From Monodelphis domestica (taxonomy: Eukaryota; Chordata; Mammalia; Didelphimorphia; Didelphidae), in NCBI RefSeq assembly GCF_027887165.1, contig NC_077228.1, positions 179,544,499 to 179,608,498 of the forward strand: 64,000 nt of DNA, given 5' to 3'. A model generated the notes under the pieces. That model worked only from the letters and a program-made list of their open reading frames with translations. It ran no database searches and was not told where the DNA came from. Of the stretch, positions 33,491-44,507 are shown one piece after another. Every line of letters starts with the position of its first letter. The stretch's first letter is position 1. The position numbers and the translations under genes were made by a program.

Positions 33491-36180
33491 GGGGCTATAT
33501 GAATTCCTCTTCCCCCTCTTTTGTTATCCTCTGTTTTATGGGTGTGTTAAACCCATTTACACTAGTCATAATAGTTAATTGTGTGTTTCTCTTCATTATA
33601 TCCTTATACATTTTCTTCTTTTTCTCCATTTCTTTGCAAATGAAAGTATATAAAAAAAAGAGAAATAGTCTGATCAGTACTAGTCGTTTATAACTAAAAT
33701 CATTTGTTCTTTATTTGCTATTCCTCTCTTTACCAAGCTCAGATCTTACTCTTTGGTTCATATACTTTATCTTAATTTAATCTTCCTCATAGGATCATTC
33801 TTTCAAAGTTGTTTTTTTCTCTACATGATTATATGTCCCTCAGATATATCTTCTCCCTTAATCTCTGACCCTTCTCCCCAATTCTCTGTCCTTATTTATT
33901 TTCTTATTAAGTTTAAGGTACTTCTAAACCAAACTATATATCTGTTGGCTAATGCATATTCAACTCTGCTTTGTATGGTCCAGATGAGTGAGAGCTATGA
34001 GAATATCATCCTCTCTATCCTTTCTTCCATGTTTATCACCTCATTTTATGCACTGCAATTATGAGAAATAAGTTCCTTCCTTTTCTTTCTCATTTCTTAT
34101 ATATTCTTTTCCTTTTTTCTCTTAAAAGCAACAAAAAGGCACAAACTCTTCTCTAGGCCCTGTGCTTATCTTTTTTCTTTAATTCTGTAATCTTGATTTT
34201 TCTCTCTTCTAATAATATAAACACTTCTAAATAGTTTAGCACCTTCTAATTGCTCAAATGCATTTTACCTTCTTAAGACTTTCAAGTCCTATGTTTGCAT
34301 TTCAGCTTCTCTTTTCTGGTACTTTCATCAAGATTGCCTAAAAACCTTCTATTCTACTAAAGATTCAGAATTATATTTCAGTTTTGCAGGATAAGTTATT
34401 CATGATTATGAGATTTTATCTTTTGGTTTGGGGAATATTGTATTTTTTTCTTTCCTTTGTTGTAATTATTGAATCATTTTTATTTATCCTAATTGTGTTT
34501 TCTAGGTACTTGAACTTTCTAGTTTCTAGTAGTATTTTTAATTTGACTTGGAAGCTCTGGAAGTTACTGTAACATTCCAAGGTTATTTTGGTTTGCCATT
34601 TCTCAGAGATTTTATTCTTTCATTTTGAGCTCTGGTTCTAAGATTTGAACAATTTTCTTTTATGATTTCTTGAAATAAGACAGTTAGACTTTTCTGCCTA
34701 TTTGTAAGGAGAACCTGGGGAAAGAGACTGGATGGATGTTTCCTTCCCATCCTCTGCCTTTGTGGTTTGCTCATGGTTTTCAGAAAATTGATGGTTCTTG
34801 AATTATCTCTCCTTGACCTGTTTTGCAGATTTTTTTTATAATAGGATCTTTAATTTTTTGACAGTAGAAATCTTATCTTTTATTTTTTTCAGTCTTTCGC
34901 TTTCATTCTAACATTTATTGTTTCAAGAAGTAATTAAATTTTGATTTTCTCCCTATTTTTTCATAGAGTTCACTTCTACCTTATGTTCTAAAGTATTTAT
35001 TTCCCTTCCAATTATTTTCCTTCAGAGTTCTCATTTCAGTTTTATCTTTTACTTCATTTCTTCTATATTTTTGAAATCCTTGTTAACAACATATTTTTTC
35101 CTTTGAGACTTTACTTATATTTGCTGTGAAGTTACTCCCCTTTTCTAGGTTTACCACTTTGGGTTCCCTTAAACCATGGTTTTTCATGATTGTGTTTGGT
35201 ATTTTCTTCTGTATACTCATATTTTTAGCCTTAGGACCTAGATAGATACTTTCTTCTAGGACCAAGCTCTGTCGTCTCTGACACTCTTGGATGGTCTAGG
35301 TCATTGATAGTGAACCTATGGCACAGGTGTCAAAGATGGCCTACAGAGCCCGACTGTGGGCATGTGGCCATCTCCCACCCCCCAGTTCATTACTAGAAAG
35401 GCAGGGGGTCTCGGGTGGAGATGGTCCCCTCCCTGTCTCCACCTGAGGACATTTTTTCACGTCCCCTGCTCCTTTGCCCAGCAGCCCAATGGGAGAGCTT
35501 CTTCCCTCCCCTGTGTGGTGTAAAGAGGGGATGGGGTGTGCCTGGCACTTGGTTGGGGGAAGATTAAGGCACACAGTCTCTGGTGGGATGGGCACAGCAC
35601 TCTGGGGTGGGGTAGGGGTGGATCCTGGCACTCTGTCTCTAAAAGGTTTGCTATCATAGGTCTCGGTGGGTACTGTCCTCTCTCCTAGATTCTGATGCCA
35701 TTCTGCATTAGGTGGCTAACATTAGGCCCCTCTCTCAATCCTCAGTCTCTGGCTTCTCTTTTAGCCTCTTCATTTTTGGGTACTGGCTTAGGCCCTTTTC
35801 TTTCTATTTTCAAATTTGTACAATCTGTGATTAGGAATTAGCTACCTCTCCTGCTCTAACCCCAACAGACCCAGTTAAATGCTGGAGATCACACTGATCT
35901 TGGGACTCCTATAATAGCTTCTCCCCTCCACCTTGTGTACACCAGGGGATGGGTTATCTCTTTCCCCTCCTTTGGCTTCTTGGGATCTGAGGAGTGTACC
36001 CTTCTCTTATTGCCTACATCTTTCTGGCCATCTTTTTGCAAGCCCTTGAACTGGATGGAGGATCTTACTTCTGTTTCTCTTTGTTTTTCTTGACCATTTT
36101 TATCTGATGCCCTTTTTTATATTTTCTGGGATTTATCTGTGAGAGTTGGGCTCTCACATCATTGTTTTAATCAGAAAAGT
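33491..36180 (-). mobile_element. Old LINE-1 5' portion (5' UTR, ORF1 remnant), with hAT insert
   Basis: ORF1-like blocks on the minus strand. At 35265-35083 the sequence resembles the start (NHGLREPKV). 34774-34583 has HPSSLFPQVLLTNRQKSLTV and EIIKENCSNLRTRAQN, the ORF1 C-terminal domain. 35660-36180 resembles L1 5' UTR as at 10750-11400 and 61100-62390. 33491-34560 is AT-rich, possibly a HAL1-like or L1 continuation, and is unassigned. Confidence 0.55.
35302..35659. mobile_element. Non-autonomous hAT element, copy 2, with target-site duplication
   Basis: 358 bp. Ends CATTGATAGTGAACC and GGTTTGCTATCATAG mirror each other. GTCTAGGT (35294-35301) and GTCTCGGT (35660-35667) are an 8-bp hAT duplication with one mismatch. 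The GC-rich interior codes for nothing. Confidence 0.85.
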
Positions 36181-37190
36181 AATAAGCTTTCTTGGACATA
36201 ATAGGCATGGATAACTTTGGCACTAAACATACTAGAAATATGACCTTCTGTGTTAATAATTGTATATGGCTCCTTGGTCCTCTGATAGATTTTAGGAATT
36301 CTCCCACTTCTTAAGTTACTTAATAAACAAGGGGGGAAAGTGAGTTCAATCGTCCTGGAAAATCAAGGGCTGGATCTACTTTGAAAGATTTTCAAATACT
36401 CTTTAAATGCTAGATTTACCAACTGATGCTAAATAACAAACTATAATAAAATAAAGCTTTTTTTTCTTCTGAATGGGAAGGAAATGGGATGAGATTCAAG
36501 ATAGGATTTTTGGAAATTAAAAAAAAAACCTTAAAAATATTAATTAATCTAAAAAAATTATATATTTCCTAAGGAGGAAATGCAGAACCTTTTTAAATTT
36601 AAAATGAGTGTTAGAAACTAGCAATAAAGGATAATTCCTACTTCAGTGCTATATGAATGATTTTCTACAATGGTTATAATCACTTGACCAAAATTATATA
36701 TTTGTGTAAAGCTGAAGGGAATACTGGGTTATAGTTTTGGCTTAACCCTTTTAATTTCTTTAGTTTTAGTACCAAGTACTAGAATGGTTAGCGACAGCAT
36801 ATGGACCTTTTTTTATCTTGATGATTACTATAATTATTGTTTTCTAAAGATTCTTCAACAGCCCTTATGCAGCAGATAACCATTGTTCCTACATGACAGA
36901 GAAGAAACTAGACAGCCATGAGGCTATGTTGGAAATCCTTAGGAAAATAAGAATTATAATTCAGGTTTCTGGCAAGGAAAAAAAAGTTAGTAAAGCAGCA
37001 AAATCTTGAACATTTGTTTCGTGAAATAAAAACCATTCTTAATAATTGAGTGAACCATTACATAAGAATGGTTATTTTTAAAATGGTTCTTCCAACACGA
37101 AGTATAAATATCCATTAATGACCTTATATGCCAAAAGTTAAATGTTGGGAAGATGTACCAACCGAGAATGGTTCTGAGTTCAGATTAATA
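36181..37190. other. Intergenic stretch, nothing identified
   Basis: AT-rich. No gene or confident repeat. Confidence 0.35.
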
Positions 37191-37195
37191 GTATA

Positions 37196-37385
37196 TAAGG
37201 GTACAACTAAGTGGCTCAGTGGTTTGAGAGCCAGGTCTGGAGTCCAGAGGACCTGGGTTCAAATCTGACCTCAGTTACTTCCTAGCTGTGTGATCCTGGG
37301 CAAATCACTTAACTCCTATTGCCTAGCACCCTGCTCTTTTGTCTTAGAATGTATTGATTTTGAGGAAGGTAAGGGTTTAAAAAAA
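37196..37385 (+). mobile_element. Marsupial CORE-SINE
   Basis: 'ctaagtggctcagtggtttg' head; the hairpin segment is partly deleted; tail 'gaggaaggtaagggtttaaa'. Confidence 0.88.
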
Positions 37386-37394
37386 TGAATATGA

Positions 37395-37515
37395 AGAATG
37401 AATGAATGAATGGAGTGCTTATTAACCCACTCTATGAGCAAAGCACTGTGCCAAGAGCTGAGAATATGAAGTGAAAAGAAAACTATTCCCCACTCACTTT
37501 CTAATGAGATAGCAC
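37395..37515 (+). repeat. Ancient repeat family A 5' fragment
   Basis: 'gagtgcttattaacccactc', 'caaagcactgtgccaagagc' and 'ccactcactttctaatgaga'. Confidence 0.45.
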
Positions 37516-37717
37516 TCATGCAAAGTTTTAGCAGCAAGTCTGATGGAAAGACATTACAGGCCTTAAAGTACAGTGGCAAAACAAATGTTCACGCCTCTTA
37601 TGTAATGTCATTTCTGTAGGCAAAATAATATCATTTTCTGATGTTTATTTGGCAATGCCAAGAACTTTGGTGGCAGGAATTTCCTCTTTCTAATTTTCAA
37701 GAGATGAGGGTGTAGGA

Positions 37718-37908
37718 GGAAGCTGGGTAGCACAGTGGACTGAGAATCAGGCCCAGAGATGGGAGGTCCTGGGTTCAAATGTGGCCTCATACACTTCCTG
37801 TGTGACCCTGGGCAAGTCACTTAACTTCCATTGCCTAGCCCTTACTGCTCTTTTGCCTTGGAACCAATACACAATATCGATTCTAATATGGAAGGTAAGG
37901 GTTTAAAA
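37718..37908 (+). mobile_element. Marsupial CORE-SINE
   Basis: 'gaagctgggtagcacagtgg' head, small deletion before 'gtgtgaccctgggcaagtca', tail 'tatggaaggtaagggtttaa'. Confidence 0.9.
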
Positions 37909-38051
37909 AAATGTGGGTACATAGTCCCTGTAGGAGCAGGTGCCAGGTTGCATCTAGACTTCCCAGGATATAGGGATTGGATTGAGAACTGGACTAGTGG
38001 TTTGGGGTGGGGTGGGATGGAAGTGCCATGGCTCTCAGGACTTCATCTTTT

Positions 38052-38183
38052 GTTTTTAAGTTTATTTATTTGATTAATTTAGAATATTTTCCCATGGTTT
38101 CATGAATCATACATGTTCTTTTTCCTACCTTCCTCCTACCTCACTCTTGGAGCCAATGGGAAATTCCACTGGGTTTTACATGT
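38052..38183 (-). mobile_element. Very short LINE-1 3' end with target-site duplication
   Basis: 132 bp of L1 3' UTR on the minus strand ('cccatggtttcatgaatcat', 'ccactgggttttacatgt'). AGGACTTCATCTTTT at 38037-38051 and AGGACTTCACCTTTT at 38184-38198 differ at one base. Confidence 0.85.
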
Positions 38184-38489
38184 AGGACTTCACCTTTTTA
38201 ATGGCAGTTGATCTGTTGATGGTCGTGACAAAGGTGGGCTCCTTCTCCACAATGGCTTCTTCCCTCAATGACAGCTCTGAGGGCTGGGCTAGGAGGGGGT
38301 ATGGAGGTTTGGGAGGGAGGTTGGGAGACACACTACTTTTTCCAAAGCTCTTGGGACCAGGGTCTGAAGGGTAGTGGTGATTTGTCTTGCCTGGTACATA
38401 CTATGCTGCCTCTCATTCTCTTCCTCCCAGTGCCCTGCTGCTTCAGCTAGGCTGGCATACCTGCCCTATCTGTGGCAGTAGATCAGAAT

Positions 38490-38850
38490 GGCTGGAAATC
38501 ATGAGAAGTCTTCCATGAACTAATAAAGAGTGAAGTGGACAGAACTGGGAAAATAGCATGCATGATAACTATAATCATGTAACTGTAAGGAATGATAAGA
38601 ACAAAACTGAGTGCAGTTAAATTATAAATATCAAGCTTAGTTCTGAGAAAACATTTCTTTCATTGTAGATGTGAGGAACTATATGGGTAGGTAAAATATT
38701 GCATATAATGTTAGAAACAGTCAAGGTAGCGGTTGATCTTATTGAAATTTATTTTTCCTCTTCTAATTTAAAAGTCGCACTCATGGGGGGGAGATGGGGA
38801 ACATTTGTGAAAATAAATACGATGTAAAAACAAAAGCATCAACAAACATT
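38490..38850 (+). mobile_element. Old LINE-1 3' end fragment
   Basis: 'cttccatgaactaataaaga', 'gtgaagtggacagaactggg' and 'gggggagatggggaacattt' in L1 3' end order. Confidence 0.65.
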
Positions 38851-39354
38851 CTTTTGAAAACATAGATGACCAAAAAATTATGTGATTATTAGCATCTTCT
38901 GTCCCCTTTCCCATCACTCTGCCACTGTAATTTCAGAAACGTAAGCTGGCCACACAGACCTAGAAACGCTTGTCATTCTTTCATGGATTACCATGATTAA
39001 AGGATTCAATGCCTACTGGTCAACCTATTGTTGATGAGTCTCTCTGTACTTAGCTAGGCTGATCCTAGGGACCATAATGAGGCCCTTCCAGTGTGAAAGA
39101 AGCTGCCAGAGGCTACACACTCTACTGAAAAACCTAAACACCTTGGCACCATTATGAGACATCAGGTTAGGACTTTTGTGATGATTTTTATGTAACATTT
39201 TTTATTATTTTTCATATAACCCAACAGAAATAGTAAAACCAAATATATAGAAAATTGCCTTATGTAGTTTAATGATTTCAGCAGTTCTCATAGATCTTAA
39301 CAAGTATTAAACACAATTCAATGATTCAGGCCACTTTCTCTCCTCTGAATCTTG

Positions 39355-39545
39355 ATAATAATAGTTTATATCTCTAGCCCTGTACTCTATGTACTTGTTC
39401 TATCTTCCCTACCAGATGACTACTAGATTAGAAACTTTATCAAGGCAGTGATTATGCTTTAACCATCTCTGTATTCATTTTATTATCTAGTAATGTCTTA
39501 CACATAGTACAGTCAACAAAGAATCACTGAATTAAATTCCAGAAG
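39355..39545 (+). mobile_element. L2-type 3' end fragment
   Basis: 'gattagaaactttatcaagg' and 'aatgtcttacacatagtaca' in order; diverged. Confidence 0.45.
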
Positions 39546-40780
39546 CTATTGTGCATTTTAATGACATTAGGATAACAGAAAAGATGGCTTAATCTCATCT
39601 TTGTTTTTCATCATATAACTTTGTTTACATCGTGTGTATTACACAGTAGGGCAGGATGCACAATGGTGTATTCTACAAACAGTTTGAAGAACATACATTC
39701 TCCTTAACTATTTGGTCCTTATATGTGTTTGTGTGTGTATATTTTCCTGGTCAATAACACATTAAATGAGTATCTAATTAAATGATTATGCATGGCTACA
39801 AAGATAATTTCATCTGTAATAACAACTTGGGTTGTATTATTGCCCTTCCCCTCCCTCATTTTGTCAAACCAAGCTTTGTGGATTCTTCTCAACTGTTAGA
39901 AACTAAATAAGTATTTTGCTTCATACATTTCCTAGGTCTCAAGATAACTGTTATTTAAGTGATTAACTTCATATAATGAAGCATTTTGCTCCAAAACTTA
40001 TCTTAGGCAGACCAGATGTGATCATATGAGCCTTTCTGTCCATGACTTCTGCAACAACTAGCTGAGATAGAAGGGTTTATGTGGAAGAGGGCAGTTAATT
40101 TTGAGCTAGAAGGAAACTTACTTAACTCTCTTTTGACAGAGGATTCTAAGGCAGACTGAAATCCAGATCCTTTAAACTCCAAATCCAGAATACCATGCTA
40201 GCTCTACTGAGGCTTTGTACCTTTGGGATAGCAACTTAAAAGCTAACTCTTAATGGTCAAAGATGAATTAGATAATGGACCAGTGGGAACAAATGGTTTA
40301 ATCTAGTGAGTAATCAATATCTCTTTTGTGTTTGTAATTTGTTCACAGGAACTTTAGCTACTGTTGTTGCTTGCAGATATCACTAAATAACTCAGACCTC
40401 TTAAGCATTTGGCTGGATCAGCTCTCAGTATCAGAAATTCACAGAGGGCTTTTGGTGACGGTATAAAATTCTGAAGTTATAATCCAAGTACCCAGTTTGT
40501 TAAGTAATCTAACTATCCCTGAACTTTTTGTATTAGTCAAGTCATAGTGAAAATGATATCATTTCTATTTATTTGATAAGGGTGATAAAGTGAATTAAGT
40601 CTTTTAAATTCTAAAGTGATCCACACTACCTGTATCAGTGTTTTTTGGCTGAATTTCAAGGAGATACTTTGTGGGTCTTTGGTAGATTTTGCATTTTTCA
40701 AACATGATATATATTTAAACTTTTTTTTTTTAGTATTTTCCACTTTTGAAAGGGCATAGAACACCTTTAAATATATATTA
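39546..40780. other. Intergenic stretch, nothing identified
   Basis: No gene or confident repeat. Confidence 0.35.
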
Positions 40781-40784
40781 ACAT

Positions 40785-41370
40785 TGAACCAGAGATTTTG
40801 CTGCTAGGCCTATACCTCCATATACACCAAAATATTTATAGTATCATTTTTGGGGGCAGTAAAGAACTGGAAACAAAGTAGTCACCTATTGACCGGGGAC
40901 ATGGCTAACCAAATTATAGTCAATGGATTTTACTGAGCTTTAAGAAATGAAGAATATGATGAATACAAAGAAGCGTGGGGAAAACTTACAAAAACTGTGG
41001 CAAAATGAAGTAAGCAGAAGCAGGAAAAAACAACATACACAAATGACTCCAACTATGTAAATGGAAAGAATAAATCACAAAACAATCAAATATGAATGTT
41101 GAGCAGTTATAAAAGAACAAGCTTTATTGCAAAGAAGAGGTATAAGAAGATACTTTGCTGCTTTGCAAAGGGTAGGGAGTGCAATTTAGCATATAATGTC
41201 AGATTTTTGAGGTTATCAGTTATTTTGCTGAATTTTTTAGAAAAAACCTTTGTTATAAGGGATGGCTCTCTGGGAAGAGCATGGTGGAAGGACACAGGGG
41301 AAAATGTGGGTGATCTTAAAAAAGAGATCAATAAAAATCTATTCATATTAAAAAAATTCAATCAGATCTG
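40785..41370 (+). mobile_element. Old LINE-1 3' end fragment
   Basis: 'gattttgctgctaggcctat', 'ggcagtaaagaactggaaac', 'aatgaagtaagcagaagcag' and 'gatcaataaaaatctattca' mark the ORF2 end and 3' UTR. The 109-codon frame inside (41096-41425) is chance. Confidence 0.7.
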
Positions 41371-42098
41371 TAATCCATTGACATGGATATTCTCTTCAAC
41401 AAGCAGATCCCCACTTATGCAGTGAAGCTCGTCTATGTTCTCCCATTAGTTCTCTATGAGAAGACCACCCAATGTACTCAAGGACTTAATTTTCTCTTAA
41501 CATTTTGAGGAAACCAAGTTGGCAGCTCTATCCTCTCCGGAACTGTAAATAAAATGTATTGTGTATATAAAACAAAAATAAATATCATTAAGACCACAAT
41601 TATAGAAGTTTTTAGAGCTTAGACTGGCCACACTGATATATGATATATTCCTACTGAGTGTGCCTTTTAAGTACAGATCTCTCAGGGACATATAGAGCAG
41701 AAATGAAGGCTGGGATAAAACATAGGCAGAATGTTGCAAAGTGACTGGCAACATCAGAGGCAAGCATGTTGGTAACAGTTAAATGGAGTAGTGCCAAGAG
41801 GTGGGTGCATGACAGAAGGGCTGCCCTGGCAAGCACTCTCAAGGACCAGCGAGGAGAATTACTCTTTCCTCTGAGATTTCGGCCTGCCGGTTCTGCCAGG
41901 TTATTTCTAGTGTGAGTATTCCATTGCCGAGGGCAGTGACATTCTTTTAAGTATTTTTTTCAGAATATTTGAGGGTTACTCCCTTTATCGTCCTCAGTTT
42001 GTTTGCCTGGTCCTGGGGTGCTGGTGCTGGTCTGAAGATGAGTTTCCCATCTGTGTTCTCCACAAAAATGAATTCTCTCCACGGAGTCCTAGCAGCTT

Positions 42099-42518
42099 GT
42101 GTCTGCTGCAGATGAAAGTGGCTTGGACGGATTTCTTATTTGTGAAGCCAGCTCATCCTGGTCAGTGCACAGCAATGAAGTCTGCCTACCACTGCGAAAG
42201 ATCTCCTCTGGGACCTCGGATCTTACAGGAAAGATTGAAGAGAGGGGGTGTTATTCGTCCTTGACACAAATTAATTGTCAGTGCCGAGTTGACTATTTGT
42301 GGGAGGTTTTTTATTTGCTCCTAATAGTGAAGTTTCGGAATGCCAAGACAATAGAGGCGGTGGGTAAAGAGGGGCTAGTTAAGGACTCTCGGACTGTGTG
42401 GCTGAGCCTGTCGGCACGATTCCCCAGAGATGTGACTCCTGAAGGGGGCTCAGCCTTCCCACCAGCTGCCGACCAACTGCCACCCACAGGACCAAACGGA
42501 AGCCGTAAGGCACCCTGA
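42099..42518 (+). other. Unrecognised open frame of 139 codons
   Basis: The longest plus-strand open frame outside the retrovirus antisense frames, in a stretch with more CpG than its surroundings (41870-42850). The ATG context is not special, and I see no domain, signal peptide or membrane segment. Its 3' part runs into a repeat with a second copy at 60112-60800, which argues against a gene. It could equally be an old element interior. Confidence 0.2.
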
Positions 42519-43085
42519 GGGAAAGGCAGGAGGCAGCATATGCCAGGCAAGTCAAAACACTGCCACCAGGTCCTTCACTATCACCTCCCCTCACTGAAGC
42601 GAGCAATCTCCGTGGAGAAGGGGCCCCCCTTCCCTGCCACTGTAAACGATGACGAGTAACAAACTGCCCCTGACAGGCAGGCAAGCCTGAGAGCCTCAGA
42701 GAGTTGGCCCCCAGCCCCCCACGGCATAGTCCTGCTGTCAGCCCAGTCCCGGTGGTCAGCACCCCAAGAAGCAACCCTCCCGGGGAGGCCTCCCCTTCTC
42801 AGTGACTGGAGACCAGGAAACCAAAGATCCTACCACCAAAGTCCTTAGCCCTGTCCAATGGTTCAGTAACACAAATAATTAGGATTTTATCGATGGAAAT
42901 GACCTTGAAGATGCGTTACCATCCACTTTCCTGAGGCATTCTAAGGACTCCAGGACCTGTGGGCATTGTCTCCACCATTAGTCTGGGAGCTCCTTGAGAG
43001 CAGAAGCTCTGTTTTTCTATTTGTATTCCTGGCGCTTTGCACATGGTAAGAGCTTAGTAAATATCTTTTCATCCATTCATCCATA
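42460..43085 (+). repeat. Interspersed repeat B, copy 1
   Basis: Shares an ordered series with 60112-60800: 'agcccagtcccggtggtcag', 'agtccttagccctgtccaat', 'gaagatgcgttaccatccac' and a final 'gggagctccttgagagcaga' block that resembles an L2/MIR3 3' end. Family not known to me. Confidence 0.55.
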
Positions 43086-43770
43086 CACATGAAATTTCCC
43101 AGATCAAAAGTGCTTCCTGGGGTTGTCAGGTGTGACTCACAATGTACGAGAATGATATGTGTTTTCAAAGAACTTCTAAGGAGGAAGATATTCACTTCTG
43201 GAACTAATCTCCTTTATGCCTACTGCAACAATAAAATACTCTGAAAGCAAACAAAGACCTAAAGTAGGGGATGCTTAGTGAATCTATCACCACACAGATT
43301 TTGGTCCACCCAGGATTTTCTTCAGAAAAGGTTTCAAAAGTTTCTAACTCTAAAAACCGGAGCATTCTGCTCAGCTGTTAAGCAGAAAGAAATGACATTG
43401 TAACTTTCCAGAATCTACAAAAAAACTGAATGTCTTAATCTTTGCTGAAAAAACCTTAAATAAACATTATACTGTCTTTTGAGTTTTAAGTTGAAGTACA
43501 GAAGAAAAGTCCTTACATGTATGATCTCTTTCTGATGAGTGGCTATAACTACATTTCCAAACATGTTTATCTAAAAAAGTAACTTTTAAAAGAATCCTAC
43601 CACAGACATTTTTCTTATTCGGTCATTGACTAAGTCTTTTATCAATAAATATTAACAATGGATTTAAATAATGACAACATACCCAATAGAACAGACAATT
43701 CTAATAGCAATTCAGTGGCTCTAAGAAGGGACAAAGATAGGGCCTGAACCTGTACTTTTACTGAAGCAGA
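43086..43770. other. Intergenic stretch, nothing identified
   Basis: No gene or confident repeat. Confidence 0.35.
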
Positions 43771-43771
43771 G

Positions 43772-43930
43772 AACTCTTTTTTTTTTAAACCCATCTTAGA
43801 AGGCAGAAGAATAATAAAGGCTAGGCAATCGGAGTTAAGTGACTTGCTCAGGATCACACAGCTAGGAAGGGTCTGAGGTCACATTTGAACCCAGGACTTC
43901 CCATCTCTGGGCCTGGCTCTCCTAGCTCCC
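43772..43930 (-). mobile_element. Marsupial CORE-SINE, hairpin segment deleted
   Basis: 'tttaaacccatcttagaagg' passes straight from tail to body; CORE 'ggatcacacagctaggaagg'. Confidence 0.85.
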
Positions 43931-44039
43931 ACCAACCACAGAGAACTCTAGGTGAGAGTTCTTAAAGAGTTGTAGAGCATTAAGAGATTCCCAGGGTTAC
44001 ACAGCCAGTAAATGTGAGAGACAGTCTTTAAGAAAATAA

Positions 44040-44367
44040 TCTTTAATGTTTCATTACAAATGGGTTACAATCTAATAAAATATCAATTTATATTTATTTA
44101 AAAATATTAAGGGACGGAGCTCAATGCCAATTTAAGGTCAGCAGAATGGAAAGTAAAACCTCTTGTTTTATGCTACACTCATGCACATATCAATGCCACT
44201 GATCAGAGCAACCTACTCATTTTCCCTGTGAAAATTCCATCTGTGTGCCTTGGTGTGAGCCATTTCAGTTCTGAGGCTAATAAATTCAACAGCAGCTTCC
44301 TTTTGGTTCTTGACAGTTCTGTCTGAAGCAAATGGTAAAGCAGCAGTGCATTTCATAATTTCATCCA
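44040..44367 (-). promoter_or_regulatory. DHX40: DHX40 3' UTR with tandem poly(A) signals
   Basis: Unique AT-rich sequence follows the stop codon. On the minus strand there is an AATAAA at 44098-44093 and an ATTAAA at 44048-44043, about 270 and 325 bases past the stop. The cleavage sites are not determined. A degraded MIR-like scrap and a SINE lie just beyond. Confidence 0.6.
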
Positions 44368-44507
44368 CTAGTCAGTTTCCTTCAAAGTGCCTGTGATGCC
44401 CTGGGACCGCTGATGCTTTCTCTCCAGGAATCGAGCACGTGCATCCAAAATGGATTTATCATCGTTCCTTCTCTGCATTTTCTTTAGAGATTCCTTCATT
44501 GCTTCAT
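44368..44507 (-). CDS. DHX40: DHX40 terminal coding exon and stop
   Basis: 140 nt. After a split Asp codon it encodes [20 protein letters not shown], then [16 protein letters not shown] and a short hydrophilic end closing with TAG. The [10 protein letters not shown] segment matches the DHX40-specific C-terminal tail as I remember it. Acceptor TTTCCAG. Confidence 0.94.
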
